Of a DNA stretch of 64,000 nt, positions 52,711 to 61,095 are shown in pieces. Below the pieces are notes generated by a model that ran no database searches, was not told the DNA's origin, and was given only the letters and a program-made list of their open reading frames with translations. This DNA comes from Paenibacillus tianjinensis (lineage in GTDB: Bacteria > Bacillota > Bacilli > Paenibacillales > Paenibacillaceae): assembly GCF_017086365.1 (NCBI RefSeq), contig NZ_CP070969.1, positions 682,001-746,000 of the forward strand. Direction: 5' to 3'. Both the position numbers and the translations under genes were made by a program. Numbering within the stretch: the first letter of the stretch is position 1; each line of letters begins with the position of its first letter.

Positions 52711-53282
52711 CCCCGCACCTTGGCAAAAATCATGGTATCCCGCAGCTTGCCATCCACATCACATTTGTCATTTCGCAGAATACCTTCCAGTGTAAAGCCG
52801 GAACGTTCGGCAACCCGTGCGCTAGGCGTATTGCGTGTGTCGCAACGGATTTCAATCCGGTTCGCCCGCAGCTCTTGAACGGCGTAGTTCGTAATCGCAT
52901 GGACCGCCTCCGTGATATAGCCCTGTCTGCTGTAAGAGGTACGCACCCAATAGCCGATTTCGAATTTCCGTGTCTGCCAGTCAATCCGGTGCAGGCCGCT
53001 GCTGCCTATGAGTTCCCCGGAGGTTTTGTGTAACAGGAGGAGTCTAAGGTCTTTACGCTCCAGGAACTCCAGTCGGGATTTTCTAATAATGGCTTCGGCT
53101 TGTTCAGGCGTAGGGAGCAGCCTGGCCCAAGGCATCCAGGGACGCAGTTCATCAAGGCTTTCCAGTACCGCTGTATTCACAGCAGCCCCGTCTCCCCATA
53201 AGGGCGCCCTTATCAGGAGCCGTTCACTTTCGAAGCTTTCCGGAAAAGATAACAGAATAGGATGGGCAACAGCATTTTCCAT
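52698..53282 (-). CDS. GNAT acetyltransferase, RimJ/RimL type
   Basis: A 194-residue acetyltransferase_3 family protein: LSFPESFESERLLIRAPLWGDG at the start, IGSSGLHRIDWQTRKFEIGYWVRTSYSRQGYITEAV (acetyl-CoA loop R/Q-x-x-G-Y-I/A) and the NTPSARVAERSGFTLEGILRN signature. Members acetylate the N-terminal residue of ribosomal proteins or small molecules. AGGAGG lies 8 bases before the ATG. It is divergent from the lasso peptide cluster. Confidence 0.9.
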   Translation of the reverse strand: MENAVAHPILLSFPESFESERLLIRAPLWGDGAAVNTAVLESLDELRPWMPWARLLPTPEQAEAIIRKSRLEFLERKDLRLLLLHKTSGELIGSSGLHRIDWQTRKFEIGYWVRTSYSRQGYITEAVHAITNYAVQELRANRIEIRCDTRNTPSARVAERSGFTLEGILRNDKCDVDGKLRDTMIFAKVRGVEY

Positions 53283-53442
53283 AGAATCAGCCTCCTAAAA
53301 AATATTAACAATAACATATCATGTAAAATACACGACTGTACATGAAGAAAAATCTGTACGACTATTTCGGCCTGTCTGTATACCACATAAGTGCACTCAG
53401 GTCAATACGCTAAAGGATAACGAAATTTACTCCTTGGTGTAA

Positions 53443-53501
53443 TTCACATTCAGCAGCAAGCGCGTTATCTTATATAGTAAGAAATGTTCTTTATAAAGAA
53501 C
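53443..53501 (+). promoter_or_regulatory. probable promoter and operator of lasso peptide operon
   Basis: TTCACA (53443-53448) and TATCTT (53466-53471) are spaced 17 bases, a fair SigA promoter. A perfect 16-bp palindrome, GTTCTTTATAAAGAAC, lies at 53486-53501, just past the expected transcription start, where a bound repressor would block elongation. The cyclase ATG follows at 53522 after AGGTGGAGG. Confidence 0.6.
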
Positions 53502-53521
53502 CAACAGGTGGAGGCCTTCCT

Positions 53522-55453
53522 ATGAGTGCAATCGCCGGTATCTACCATCTACAGCAGCATAATTTGGACCCTGAGCAGGGACCGGATTTGATGAAGCAGC
53601 TTAACCGTTACCCGGCTGACGATGCCAGGGGCTGGCAGAGTAAGAGTGTTTTTCTCGGATGCCGGTCACAGTGGATTACACCACAATCTATAAATGAGCA
53701 ACTGCCTTACTATGATCCCGAGCGGAAACTGGCCATTACAGCTGATGCGATCATTGATAATAGAAGTGAATTATTAAATACACTGCGCGTACCCGCCCCA
53801 GACAGGGAATCTATACCCGATAGTCTGCTGATCCTGCTGGCTTATGAGAAGTGGGGGGAGCAGGCACCGGTATATCTGGTGGGTGATTTTGCATTTATGA
53901 TCTGGGATGAGCGGCAGCATAAACTGTTTGGGGCAAGGGATTTCTCCGGCAACCGGACGCTTTATTTCCACAGATCCCAGAGCAGCTTTACTTTCTGCAC
54001 AGTTATTCATCCGCTGCTGTCGCTGGCGGGTGTGGGGAATGAACTAAGCGAACAATGGGTTTCTGAATTTTTGGCGATTCCGAATAGAGTAGATGCTACG
54101 GACTGCTTCTCGACAGTGTACCGGTCGATCGAACAGCTCCCTCCTTCACATTCTATCTCCATAACCGGAGGGAACATTACCTTCTCCCGTTATTGCACAC
54201 TGCTAGCGCCTCCGGAATTGCGTCTTAGCTCCAATGGGGAATATGAAGAGGCTTTCCGTGAAGTCTTCGGACGGGCAGTGAAGGACCGGCTTCGCACCCA
54301 CCTGGCAGCAGGGGCTAACTTAAGCGGCGGACTGGATTCCGGCTCTGTCGTCAGCTTCGCAGCTGAAGAACTCCGGCACCGCGGCCAGCCGCTCTATACG
54401 TTCAGTTCTTATCCTGTAGACGGCTTTGCCGGATTCAATCTCGGGAAAAGGGTTGCTGATGAACGTCCCTACATTCAGGAGACGATCGATTATGTAGGAA
54501 ACATTCAGCCCAGTCTGCTGAACTTTCCCGAACGCAGCCCGTACAGTGAGATTGATGAGTGGCTGGATATCATGGAGATGCCGTATAAATTTATCGAAAA
54601 TTCCTACTGGCTGAAGGGAATCTATGAGCAGGCACAGCAGAAGGACATTGGCGTGCTGCTCAGCGGACAAAGAGGGAACTGGAGTATTTCCTGGGGACCC
54701 GCTCTGGATTACCAGGCCAAGCTGATCCGTGAATTCCGGTGGCTTACCTTTTATCGTGAGAACAAGGGCTATACCCAGTCCATGGAGGCGAACCGCCGGA
54801 AGGTGCTGCAGATTGTCGGCAAAAAAGCTTTCCCTTCACTAGGCAGACTGCTGCCCCGCCAGCAGGAGACGGTGCCTGAGCTGATTGATCCCGGCTTCGC
54901 CAAGCGGACGGAAGTGCATGAACGGCTCCGGGAGTTCAATGGGCCCGTGGGCGCTTCTTCGCCGACTGTCTATGATATCCGAAGGAAACATTTCGAACAG
55001 CCGCATATCTGGAATGTTAACGGAACCGTCGCCACTAAGCTGTCGCTGAAATACCGGATATGGGACCGGGATCCAACGAATGATCTGCGAGTCATCCGTT
55101 TCTGCCTGTCTGTTCCGGAAGAACAGTACGTTCAGAACGGGGTAGACCGCTCGCTGATCCGCCGTGCGATGGCGGGCCGGTTGCCGGATAACGTCAGGCT
55201 GAACCGGAAGCGGCGCGGAGTGCAGGGGGCGGATGGTATCCACCGGATGATTCCGCAGTGGGGCGCCTTTCTGAGCGAGCTCCGGGAAATGACTCAGGAT
55301 GCCCGCGCAGCTGCCTATTTGAATAGTGCCGGGCTCGCCGGATGTTTGGACCGGCTGGGTAGTGAGCCCGCACCAAGCTTGATCTTTAATGCGGATTTTC
55401 GCCTTTTGACACGCGGACTTGTCTTTTACCGTTTCTTGAAGCGTCTGTCTTAA
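53522..55453 (+). CDS. padeC: lasso peptide macrolactam cyclase (asparagine synthetase homologue)
   Basis: A 643-residue asparagine-synthetase-like protein that would adenylate the ring Asp of the core peptide and join it to the N-terminal amine. Residues 1-210 form the glutaminase-like domain, but position 2 is Ser instead of the catalytic Cys (MSAIAGIY), as in lasso cyclases that need no glutamine. The synthetase domain has the PPi loop NLSGGLDSGSVVSFAAEEL near 265-283 and the later DLRVIRFCLSVPEEQYVQNGVDRSLIRRAM region. It is first in the operon; the precursor starts 29 bases after its stop. The neighbours make the assignment firm. Confidence 0.95.
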   Translation: MSAIAGIYHLQQHNLDPEQGPDLMKQLNRYPADDARGWQSKSVFLGCRSQWITPQSINEQLPYYDPERKLAITADAIIDNRSELLNTLRVPAPDRESIPDSLLILLAYEKWGEQAPVYLVGDFAFMIWDERQHKLFGARDFSGNRTLYFHRSQSSFTFCTVIHPLLSLAGVGNELSEQWVSEFLAIPNRVDATDCFSTVYRSIEQLPPSHSISITGGNITFSRYCTLLAPPELRLSSNGEYEEAFREVFGRAVKDRLRTHLAAGANLSGGLDSGSVVSFAAEELRHRGQPLYTFSSYPVDGFAGFNLGKRVADERPYIQETIDYVGNIQPSLLNFPERSPYSEIDEWLDIMEMPYKFIENSYWLKGIYEQAQQKDIGVLLSGQRGNWSISWGPALDYQAKLIREFRWLTFYRENKGYTQSMEANRRKVLQIVGKKAFPSLGRLLPRQQETVPELIDPGFAKRTEVHERLREFNGPVGASSPTVYDIRRKHFEQPHIWNVNGTVATKLSLKYRIWDRDPTNDLRVIRFCLSVPEEQYVQNGVDRSLIRRAMAGRLPDNVRLNRKRRGVQGADGIHRMIPQWGAFLSELREMTQDARAAAYLNSAGLAGCLDRLGSEPAPSLIFNADFRLLTRGLVFYRFLKRLS

Positions 55454-55482
55454 TGAAGATCGCCTGAAAGGGGGTGACAAAC

Positions 55483-55608
55483 ATGAAAAAGGAATACAGC
55501 AAGCCTGCTTTGGAAGTGCTCGACGTGAAGATGACTATGGCTGGACCCGGAATAGCTATTGCCGACTCCTTCCAAGATGATCCGGATGAGATCGTACATT
55601 ATTCCTAA
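55483..55608 (+). CDS. padeA: lasso peptide precursor, paeninodin-like
   Basis: A 41-residue peptide preceded by an excellent AGGGGGTGA ribosome site. The leader MKKEYSKPALEVLDVKMTM carries the Y-x-x-P-x-L motif read by PqqD-like recognition proteins and the conserved Thr at -2. The core is residues 20-41 (22 aa): it begins AGPGIAIAD, has Asp at core position 9, continues with an acidic DDPDE stretch and ends HYS. By analogy with paeninodin, Ala1 is joined to Asp9 and the C-terminal Ser22 is phosphorylated. It differs from paeninodin, as I recall it, at core positions 5-8, 10, 13, 18 and in lacking the penultimate Asp. It is shorter than usual gene-calling limits. Confidence 0.93.
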   Translation: MKKEYSKPALEVLDVKMTMAGPGIAIADSFQDDPDEIVHYS

Positions 55609-55626
55609 AATTTTGTGGTTCGCGCG

Positions 55627-55670
55627 GCCCTCATCCCCCTGTGCTTGCTGGAGGGGGATCAGGGCTATTT
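55627..55670 (+). terminator. hairpin between precursor and kinase, possible attenuator
   Basis: GCCCTCATCCCCCT (55627-55640) pairs with AGGGGGATCAGGGC (55652-55665) with one C-C mismatch over an 11-base loop, followed by TATTT. The T-run is weak, so partial termination or 3'-end protection of the upstream mRNA is likelier than a full stop. Confidence 0.65.
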
Positions 55671-55720
55671 CCATCATCCGGACTATTCCGGGTGACAAAT
55701 TGGCTTAGGGAGGGAATCTG

Positions 55721-56656
55721 ATGGCGAGTACCGTTCAAGGCCTGGCTTATAAAGCCTTCGGCCTGCAAATATTCAGTGAATTCCCCTTGCCGGAGCTTCC
55801 CCTTACAGATGAGCCGGGATTGATCGGCAGCGTGGTTGTGATTCGCGGCGATCTTGCGGAGCGCTGGCAGGCGATTCCCAAGGTGACTCCAAGTCTTGGT
55901 GTGCTGGGCAGCGAGGTGATGTTCGAAGCGAAGGATACGGCTATTTTTTCAATTCAGGACGGGATTAGGATTACGGTATCGCCTGCGGCTGGAGCAGATA
56001 TGGACTGTGTCCGGCTGTATATCCTGGGGAGCTGCATGGGTGTCCTGCTGATGCAGAAAAAGATTCTCCCGCTGCATGGCAGCGCGTTAGTACTCGATAA
56101 CAAAGCTTATGCGCTTGTTGGACGTTCAGGAGCGGGCAAATCGACACTCGCCTCGTATTTGATGGATCAGGGACATCTGCTGGTCAGCGACGACGTTATT
56201 CCCGTTATGGTGCAAGAAGGGCAGCCGCTTGCAGTTCCAGGTTATCCGCAGCAGAAGCTGTGGCAGCAAAGCCTGGACTATATGGGAATGAATTCGTCCC
56301 TCTACCGTCCGCTTTTTGAAAGAGAAACCAAGTTTGCTGTTCCGGTGCATGACCGCTTCCAGACAGAGCCGCTGCCGCTTGCCGGTGTGTTTGAACTGGC
56401 GGTGTCTGAAGAGGAAGGCCCCGTAACCGTGCAGCCCATCAATGGGATGGAGCGTTTCCATACATTATTCAATCATACCTACCAGAAGGCGATTGTCGAC
56501 CGGATCGGGATCCGGGAATGGCATTTCGGCATGCTGGCATCCTTCGTGAACCGGCTGCCGATGTACCGGCTGACCCGGCCGAAACAGGGCTTTAGTGCTC
56601 CTCAGCAGACCTCGCTGATTTTTGAAACGATTAAGCCACAAATGGAGGAGAGATAA
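55721..56656 (+). CDS. padeK: lasso peptide tailoring kinase (HPr kinase homologue)
   Basis: A 311-residue HPr-kinase-like protein. The P-loop ALVGRSGAGKSTLASYL lies at about 131-147, followed by HLLVSDDVIPV; the C-terminal RLPMYRLTRP closes the fold. The N-terminal 110 residues are the extra domain typical of lasso kinases. In the paeninodin system this enzyme phosphorylates the C-terminal Ser of the precursor, and the precursor here also ends in Ser. GGAGGGAATCTG precedes the ATG. Only 3 bases separate its stop from the next gene. Confidence 0.92.
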   Translation: MASTVQGLAYKAFGLQIFSEFPLPELPLTDEPGLIGSVVVIRGDLAERWQAIPKVTPSLGVLGSEVMFEAKDTAIFSIQDGIRITVSPAAGADMDCVRLYILGSCMGVLLMQKKILPLHGSALVLDNKAYALVGRSGAGKSTLASYLMDQGHLLVSDDVIPVMVQEGQPLAVPGYPQQKLWQQSLDYMGMNSSLYRPLFERETKFAVPVHDRFQTEPLPLAGVFELAVSEEEGPVTVQPINGMERFHTLFNHTYQKAIVDRIGIREWHFGMLASFVNRLPMYRLTRPKQGFSAPQQTSLIFETIKPQMEER

Positions 56657-56659
56657 ACG

Positions 56660-56959
56660 ATGAATACAGCAGATGTGTTGTCGCTTCAAACAGTGCTCGT
56701 TAAGCGTCCGGGCAATATCGCCAGCGATATGGACGGCGAGAAGGTCATGCTGAATGTGAAGAACGGCAAATATTACAATCTGGGTGAGGTCGGCGGAGAA
56801 ATCTGGTCTGCTCTGGATGAGCCGGTCTCCATTAACCGGATTGTGCAGGTTATTCAGGAAACGTTCGATGTTCCGGCAGAGACAGCAGAACAGGACGTAT
56901 TCGAATTCGTGCAAAGCCTGCTGGCTGAGGATCTGGTTGCCATTGACAGCGGGTCATGA
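56660..56959 (+). CDS. padeB1: lasso B1 protein, PqqD-like RiPP recognition element
   Basis: A 99-residue winged-helix RRE protein: SDMDGEKVMLNVKNGKYYNLGEVGGEIWSAL (in pieces) and the INRIVQVIQETFDV helix are the PqqD pattern. It would bind the precursor leader and deliver it to the B2 protease and the cyclase. GAGGAGAGATAAACG precedes the ATG. It overlaps B2 by 4 bases (ATGA), so the pair is translationally coupled. Confidence 0.93.
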   Translation: MNTADVLSLQTVLVKRPGNIASDMDGEKVMLNVKNGKYYNLGEVGGEIWSALDEPVSINRIVQVIQETFDVPAETAEQDVFEFVQSLLAEDLVAIDSGS

Positions 56960-57411
56960 CAGCAATGCGGCGGTTTCGTCTGTTGCTTAATGACCGGGCC
57001 GTTGTAGCGCTGCTTCCGGAAGCCTTATGGCGTCTGTTCCTGGCGAGAATCCGGCTGCTGTTCCCGTTCGATAAAACGGCGCCTCAGCTCGGGGCTCAGT
57101 CGCAGGAAACTGCTGAGGTGTCCAAGGCCGCCGATGCGCCGAAGATCCGCCAGATTACCCGGGCCATCCGGGTAGGGAGCAAAGTGACTCCCTGGAAAAG
57201 CACCTGCATGGTCAGGGCGGTTGCAGGCCTCAAAATGCTTGAAAAACGCGGAATTGACAGCACACTGTACATGGGTGTCGCCAAAGACAAGCAGGGCCGG
57301 ATGATTGCTCATGCCTGGCTGCGCAGCGGGTCTTATTACGTCTCCGGTGACGATGTGATGAAGGGTTTTGTTGTGGTGGAGAAGTTCGCGAAGGTGATAC
57401 AAGCCGAGTAA
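56956..57411 (+). CDS. padeB2: lasso B2 leader peptidase (transglutaminase-like)
   Basis: A 151-residue cysteine protease of the transglutaminase_3 type. The triad is visible: Cys84 in KSTCMVRAVAGL, His119 in IAHAWL, and Asp132/133 in VSGDD. With the B1 protein it would cut the leader after Met19, two residues past the conserved Thr, freeing Ala1 for ring closure. The size is normal for split (B1+B2) systems. Confidence 0.93.
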   Translation: MTAMRRFRLLLNDRAVVALLPEALWRLFLARIRLLFPFDKTAPQLGAQSQETAEVSKAADAPKIRQITRAIRVGSKVTPWKSTCMVRAVAGLKMLEKRGIDSTLYMGVAKDKQGRMIAHAWLRSGSYYVSGDDVMKGFVVVEKFAKVIQAE

Positions 57412-57424
57412 TCGAGGTGTGCTC

Positions 57425-59224
57425 ATGCAAGCAATAATCTATTATATCCGGCAGCTTCAGCGCTTGTCCGGAGTGAAGCTGTATCTGAATCTGCTGGGCA
57501 TGGTGATCAGCGGCCTGCTGGAGAGCTCGGCAATTCTGCTGCTTGTGCCGATGCTGGGCATGGCGGGGCTGCAGCTGGGCGGAACAGGAGCTGTGTACAA
57601 TCTTCCTGTGCTCGGGTTCATATCGGAGCTGCCGCAGACATCAGCACTTGGGCTGGTGCTCGGCGCATACGTCCTTATCGTACTCTGCCAGAATTTAATT
57701 TCACGGTTTGTTGCAGTCCGCAACGTGGAGATTCAGCAGAGCTACAGCCGGCAGCTGCGATATGAAGTTTATAGTGCTCTGCTGCGGGCAGAGTGGTCCT
57801 TTTTCCTGAAGAAACGCACCTCAGACCTGATCAATATCATGACTACGGAGATGGCGCGGGTGCTTGCCGGTATCAGCTGCTTCCTGCAGTTTCTTACCTC
57901 GCTGCTGTTCACTATGGTACAGATCGCTTTTGCCTTCTGGCTGTCTCCGAAGATGACCCTCGCTGTACTGGTCTGTGCGGTGCTGCTTTCCTTATTCTCC
58001 CGCAGATTTATCCGCAAGGCCAAGAAGCTGGGCAGCCGCAGTTCCCTGCTCGGCCAAATGTATCTGGCCGGAATTTCCGACCAGCTGAACGGAATCAAGG
58101 ATATCAAGAGCAACAATCTGGAGCAGTCCCGGCTGGACTGGCTGCATGAATTTACCGGTGAGGTGAAGAACGAACAGCTGGATTATACACGTCTGCGTTC
58201 AAACTCCCAATTGCTCTACAAAATGTCCTCCACACTGCTGATTGCAGTGTTCATTTTCGTTTCTTTCCGCTTTCTGCACGCGGAAGGGCCGAATCTGCTG
58301 CTGGTCATTCTTGTATTTGCCCGGCTGTGGCCGACCTTTGCCACGCTGCAGTCGCTGATGGAACAGCTCGCCTCCGTGCTGCCTTCCTTCAAGCAATTGA
58401 AGCAGCTGGAGGAGGAATGTCTGCAGGCTGCCGAACAAGGTACTCCAGATGGAACCGGAGTGCCGGTTAAGGCTATTACCTTGAAGCAGAGCCTGGAAGC
58501 GAGAGATGTCTATTTCCGTTATCAGCCGCAGGAGCCGCACTATTCGCTGCAGGGGGTCAATGTCACGATTCCGGCTAACCGGATGACGGCCATTGTCGGA
58601 CGCTCAGGCGCAGGAAAAAGCACGCTCGTTGATCTGCTCATGGGACTGATGCAGTCTGAGTCGGGCGACATTCTGGCCGACGGCAAGCCGATTACGGGAG
58701 AACGGCGGCTGTCTTACCGCCGCTCGATCGGTTATGTGGCGCAGGACCCGTTCCTGTATAATGCCACAATCCGGGATAATCTGACGATGATCAAACCGGA
58801 TGCCAGCGAGGAAGAGCTGTGGGAAGCGCTGGAGTTTGCCTCTTCGGTCGACTTTGTCCGCAGGCTGCCGCAGGGGCTGGACACGCTGATCGGCGACCGG
58901 GGCATCCGCTTATCCGGCGGCGAGCGGCAGCGGCTGGTGCTGGCGCGGGCGATTATCCGCAAGCCGTCCATCCTGGTACTGGATGAGGCGACAAGTGCAC
59001 TCGATACCGAGAACGAGAAGCGGATTCAGGAGGCGCTCGACCGGCTGAAGCACTCCGTCACGCTGATCGTCATCGCCCACCGCTTGTCCACGATCCGTGG
59101 TGCGGATCAGATTCTGGTTATCGACCAGGGCCGCGTAATTCAGCAGGGGGTTTTCGGCGGACTGGCCTCCGACAAAGGCGGCATGTTCAGCCGGCTGCTC
59201 AGCAGCCAGGAAGAGGCGATGTAA
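57425..59224 (+). CDS. ABC exporter, probable lasso peptide transporter/immunity
   Basis: A 599-residue half-type ABC exporter: six TM helices at about 15-310, then an ATPase domain with Walker A GRSGAGKSTLVDLL near 393, signature LSGGERQRLVLARAI, Walker B ILVLDEATSAL and switch His in VIAHRLST. All sites are canonical, so a homodimer is expected. It follows the B2 gene by 13 bases and should export the mature lasso peptide, which may also give self-protection. No peptidase C39 domain is present, consistent with cleavage by B2. The ATG at 57425 is preferred over the GTG at 57419 because GAGGTG is placed for it. Confidence 0.93.
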   Translation: MQAIIYYIRQLQRLSGVKLYLNLLGMVISGLLESSAILLLVPMLGMAGLQLGGTGAVYNLPVLGFISELPQTSALGLVLGAYVLIVLCQNLISRFVAVRNVEIQQSYSRQLRYEVYSALLRAEWSFFLKKRTSDLINIMTTEMARVLAGISCFLQFLTSLLFTMVQIAFAFWLSPKMTLAVLVCAVLLSLFSRRFIRKAKKLGSRSSLLGQMYLAGISDQLNGIKDIKSNNLEQSRLDWLHEFTGEVKNEQLDYTRLRSNSQLLYKMSSTLLIAVFIFVSFRFLHAEGPNLLLVILVFARLWPTFATLQSLMEQLASVLPSFKQLKQLEEECLQAAEQGTPDGTGVPVKAITLKQSLEARDVYFRYQPQEPHYSLQGVNVTIPANRMTAIVGRSGAGKSTLVDLLMGLMQSESGDILADGKPITGERRLSYRRSIGYVAQDPFLYNATIRDNLTMIKPDASEEELWEALEFASSVDFVRRLPQGLDTLIGDRGIRLSGGERQRLVLARAIIRKPSILVLDEATSALDTENEKRIQEALDRLKHSVTLIVIAHRLSTIRGADQILVIDQGRVIQQGVFGGLASDKGGMFSRLLSSQEEAM

Positions 59225-59240
59225 CACTAACACAACTTAA

Positions 59241-59285
59241 AACGCACCCGGTCTCCACGAGCAGTGGGGATCGGGTGCGTTTGTT
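59241..59285 (+). terminator. terminator of lasso operon
   Basis: AACGCACCCG (59241-59250) pairs perfectly with CGGGTGCGTT (59272-59281), with a further inner pairing GTCTCCAC/GTGGGGAT, followed by TGTTT. Confidence 0.88.
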
Positions 59286-59717
59286 TAGTTATATCGTGCT
59301 ACTCAAATTCTCTGCTTGTCGGCTGCTCAAGCGTGATGCGTAAGTACTTCGCTAAACGTGCTATTCAAGCTGGACATGCACAGGCTTCCCTGCCTGCATC
59401 CGCGCTAAGTGTATTTCGTGCAGTTATTTTCTTGCTTTTGTAACTCTTTTTGAGTTTAGTTGCACATTGTACAATTGGAAATGCCGGATTGCTGATATTC
59501 TGCCGAATGCTTACAGATTAGATGTACGAAGTGCAGCTAAATCCTGTTTTGCCCGGAAATCTTGAATTGTAGTTGTACGAAATACAGTTATTCCGCCGAT
59601 CGTACGCTAATTAAGCGCTGGAACGAAGCACGAATCTATCATTTATATATCTATTGTTTCATCTCTCAGAGATCTGCTATTATTGAATGCGCCTAATCGA
59701 TTCTACGGCAGTAACTA
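59286..59717. repeat. non-coding region with four copies of a 19-20 bp element
   Basis: No gene. TGTACGAAGTGCAGCTAAAT (59523) and TGTACGAAATACAGTTATT (59574) lie on the plus strand. An inverted relative (TTTAGTTGCACATTGTACA, 59455-59473) and TGTATTTCGTGCAGTTATT (59410), whose middle is inverted relative to the third, make up a cluster between convergent operons. Confidence 0.65.
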
Positions 59718-60905
59718 TCAGGATTCCCCCCGGCCGGTTACCTTCCGCCAAGCCCACAGGAAAGGGCGAAGCGGGAAGTAGAGTACATGCAGCGGCTTCG
59801 GGAGCGGAAGCGTTTTGGCATCCGCCGCATACGGATATAAGAAGCCAGCTACGTACAGGAACTGATGCCACGGCGTCAGGATCGCCGGCTGATAATACCT
59901 GAAATGCCGCTTCACTTCCGGCGCAAGCGGCGGATTGTGCAGATTGACCATCCGGGATACATAGAATAACGCAAGCTGTGCCAGACGGCGGGCCTTCGGT
60001 TTGTCCGCCAGAGCAGACAGCCTGGAGTCAACCGGCGTGTCCAGCAAATCGCTGGCAAGGATCAGCGTCTGCCCGGCGGCAGCTTCATAGTTGTACCGTT
60101 TAAGCAGCTTGGCCAGCACCGCGCAGTCTGGCTGCTGAAGCAGCAGCTGTCTGATATCAAGCAGCCATCTCAGCCGTGACCAGCCATGCCGCGAACCGTG
60201 CGCCGCCAGGAACAGGAACAAATCCTCCCTGCCCAAATAATGCACATCCGGGCCCATTAGCTTGCTTGTCCGCGCATGCTGCCATAGCTCCTCGAAATTC
60301 GGCTCTGTGGATGGACCGGGACTTAATCTCCAGTGTACCTCAACTTTGATTTTGCTGTCTTCATGATTGAAGGTTGTATGATGCTCCCGCCACTTCCAGT
60401 CGCCCAGGATACTTTCGAAGTCTTCCTCCTTCACATACCCCAGGCGGAGCAGCAGTGCTTCTGCCTCGTGAAGCTGCTTCATCGGTACCAGGAAATCAAG
60501 ATCACGCGAGGTGCGCAGCGATATGTCGCCATACAGATCCTCCGCCAGCACGGGGCCTTTTAGAAAAAGGGACCGTATCCCCGACTTGGCAAGCTCTCCG
60601 CCGATACGCCCCATTTCTCCGCTGAGCTGAAGCATCTGGACCGTATTTCTGCGGTATTCCCGCTGTAAACGTTCGCTGACCCGCGCAGGAACAAGTTCAT
60701 TTTGCATCCGGCTAAGCTTGGGATATATGAAAGGATACACCCGGTGATGCAGGGTAAGCAGGACAAACTGCTCCCAGTTGATCTCCGCGAACCGCTCCGG
60801 GCTGCGCTGTGCCAGCTCATCAATAGAATCGGTTGTTAAAAAGGCAAGAAGAAGCAATATTTCCTTAGATAAGCTCCCTTTATCAAGGGTATACCGGTCA
60901 GTCAT
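59718..60905 (-). CDS. nucleotidyltransferase family protein (lasso-associated)
   Basis: A 395-residue protein of the uncharacterised nucleotidyltransferase group (NTP_transf_5 type). The hallmark is SLFLKGPVLAEDLYGDISLRTSRDLDFLVP at about 110-140 (in pieces FLKGPVLAEDLYGD and RTSRDLDFLV, the Asp pair binding metal). HHTTFNHEDSKIKVEVHWRL and HGSRHGWSRLRWLLDI follow. Such genes often accompany lasso peptide clusters of Firmicutes, and their role is unknown; a peptide modification or immunity function is possible. Here it is on the opposite strand, convergent with the operon and separated by the terminator and repeats. Confidence 0.85.
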   Translation of the reverse strand: MTDRYTLDKGSLSKEILLLLAFLTTDSIDELAQRSPERFAEINWEQFVLLTLHHRVYPFIYPKLSRMQNELVPARVSERLQREYRRNTVQMLQLSGEMGRIGGELAKSGIRSLFLKGPVLAEDLYGDISLRTSRDLDFLVPMKQLHEAEALLLRLGYVKEEDFESILGDWKWREHHTTFNHEDSKIKVEVHWRLSPGPSTEPNFEELWQHARTSKLMGPDVHYLGREDLFLFLAAHGSRHGWSRLRWLLDIRQLLLQQPDCAVLAKLLKRYNYEAAAGQTLILASDLLDTPVDSRLSALADKPKARRLAQLALFYVSRMVNLHNPPLAPEVKRHFRYYQPAILTPWHQFLYVAGFLYPYAADAKTLPLPKPLHVLYFPLRPFLWAWRKVTGRGES

Positions 60906-61095
60906 AGGGACTCTCCTTACTTGAATTTAGATGCGAATGGAGCAGGTATGTTCTATTCAAAGAACGAATGCACACAGAGCGTAACATCGGCAGCAGAATG
61001 TTGTCAATTTCAATATAGTAATAGTTAGAAAAAATGATAGACGATGGGATATAATGGTCCAAACTGGAACTTCATTTTTTTTACCCGGAGGGAAT

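Noticed and set aside
53283-53521. A second lasso precursor upstream of the cyclase
   Set aside because: I read this stretch for the Y-x-x-P-x-L leader motif and a suitable short frame and found none.
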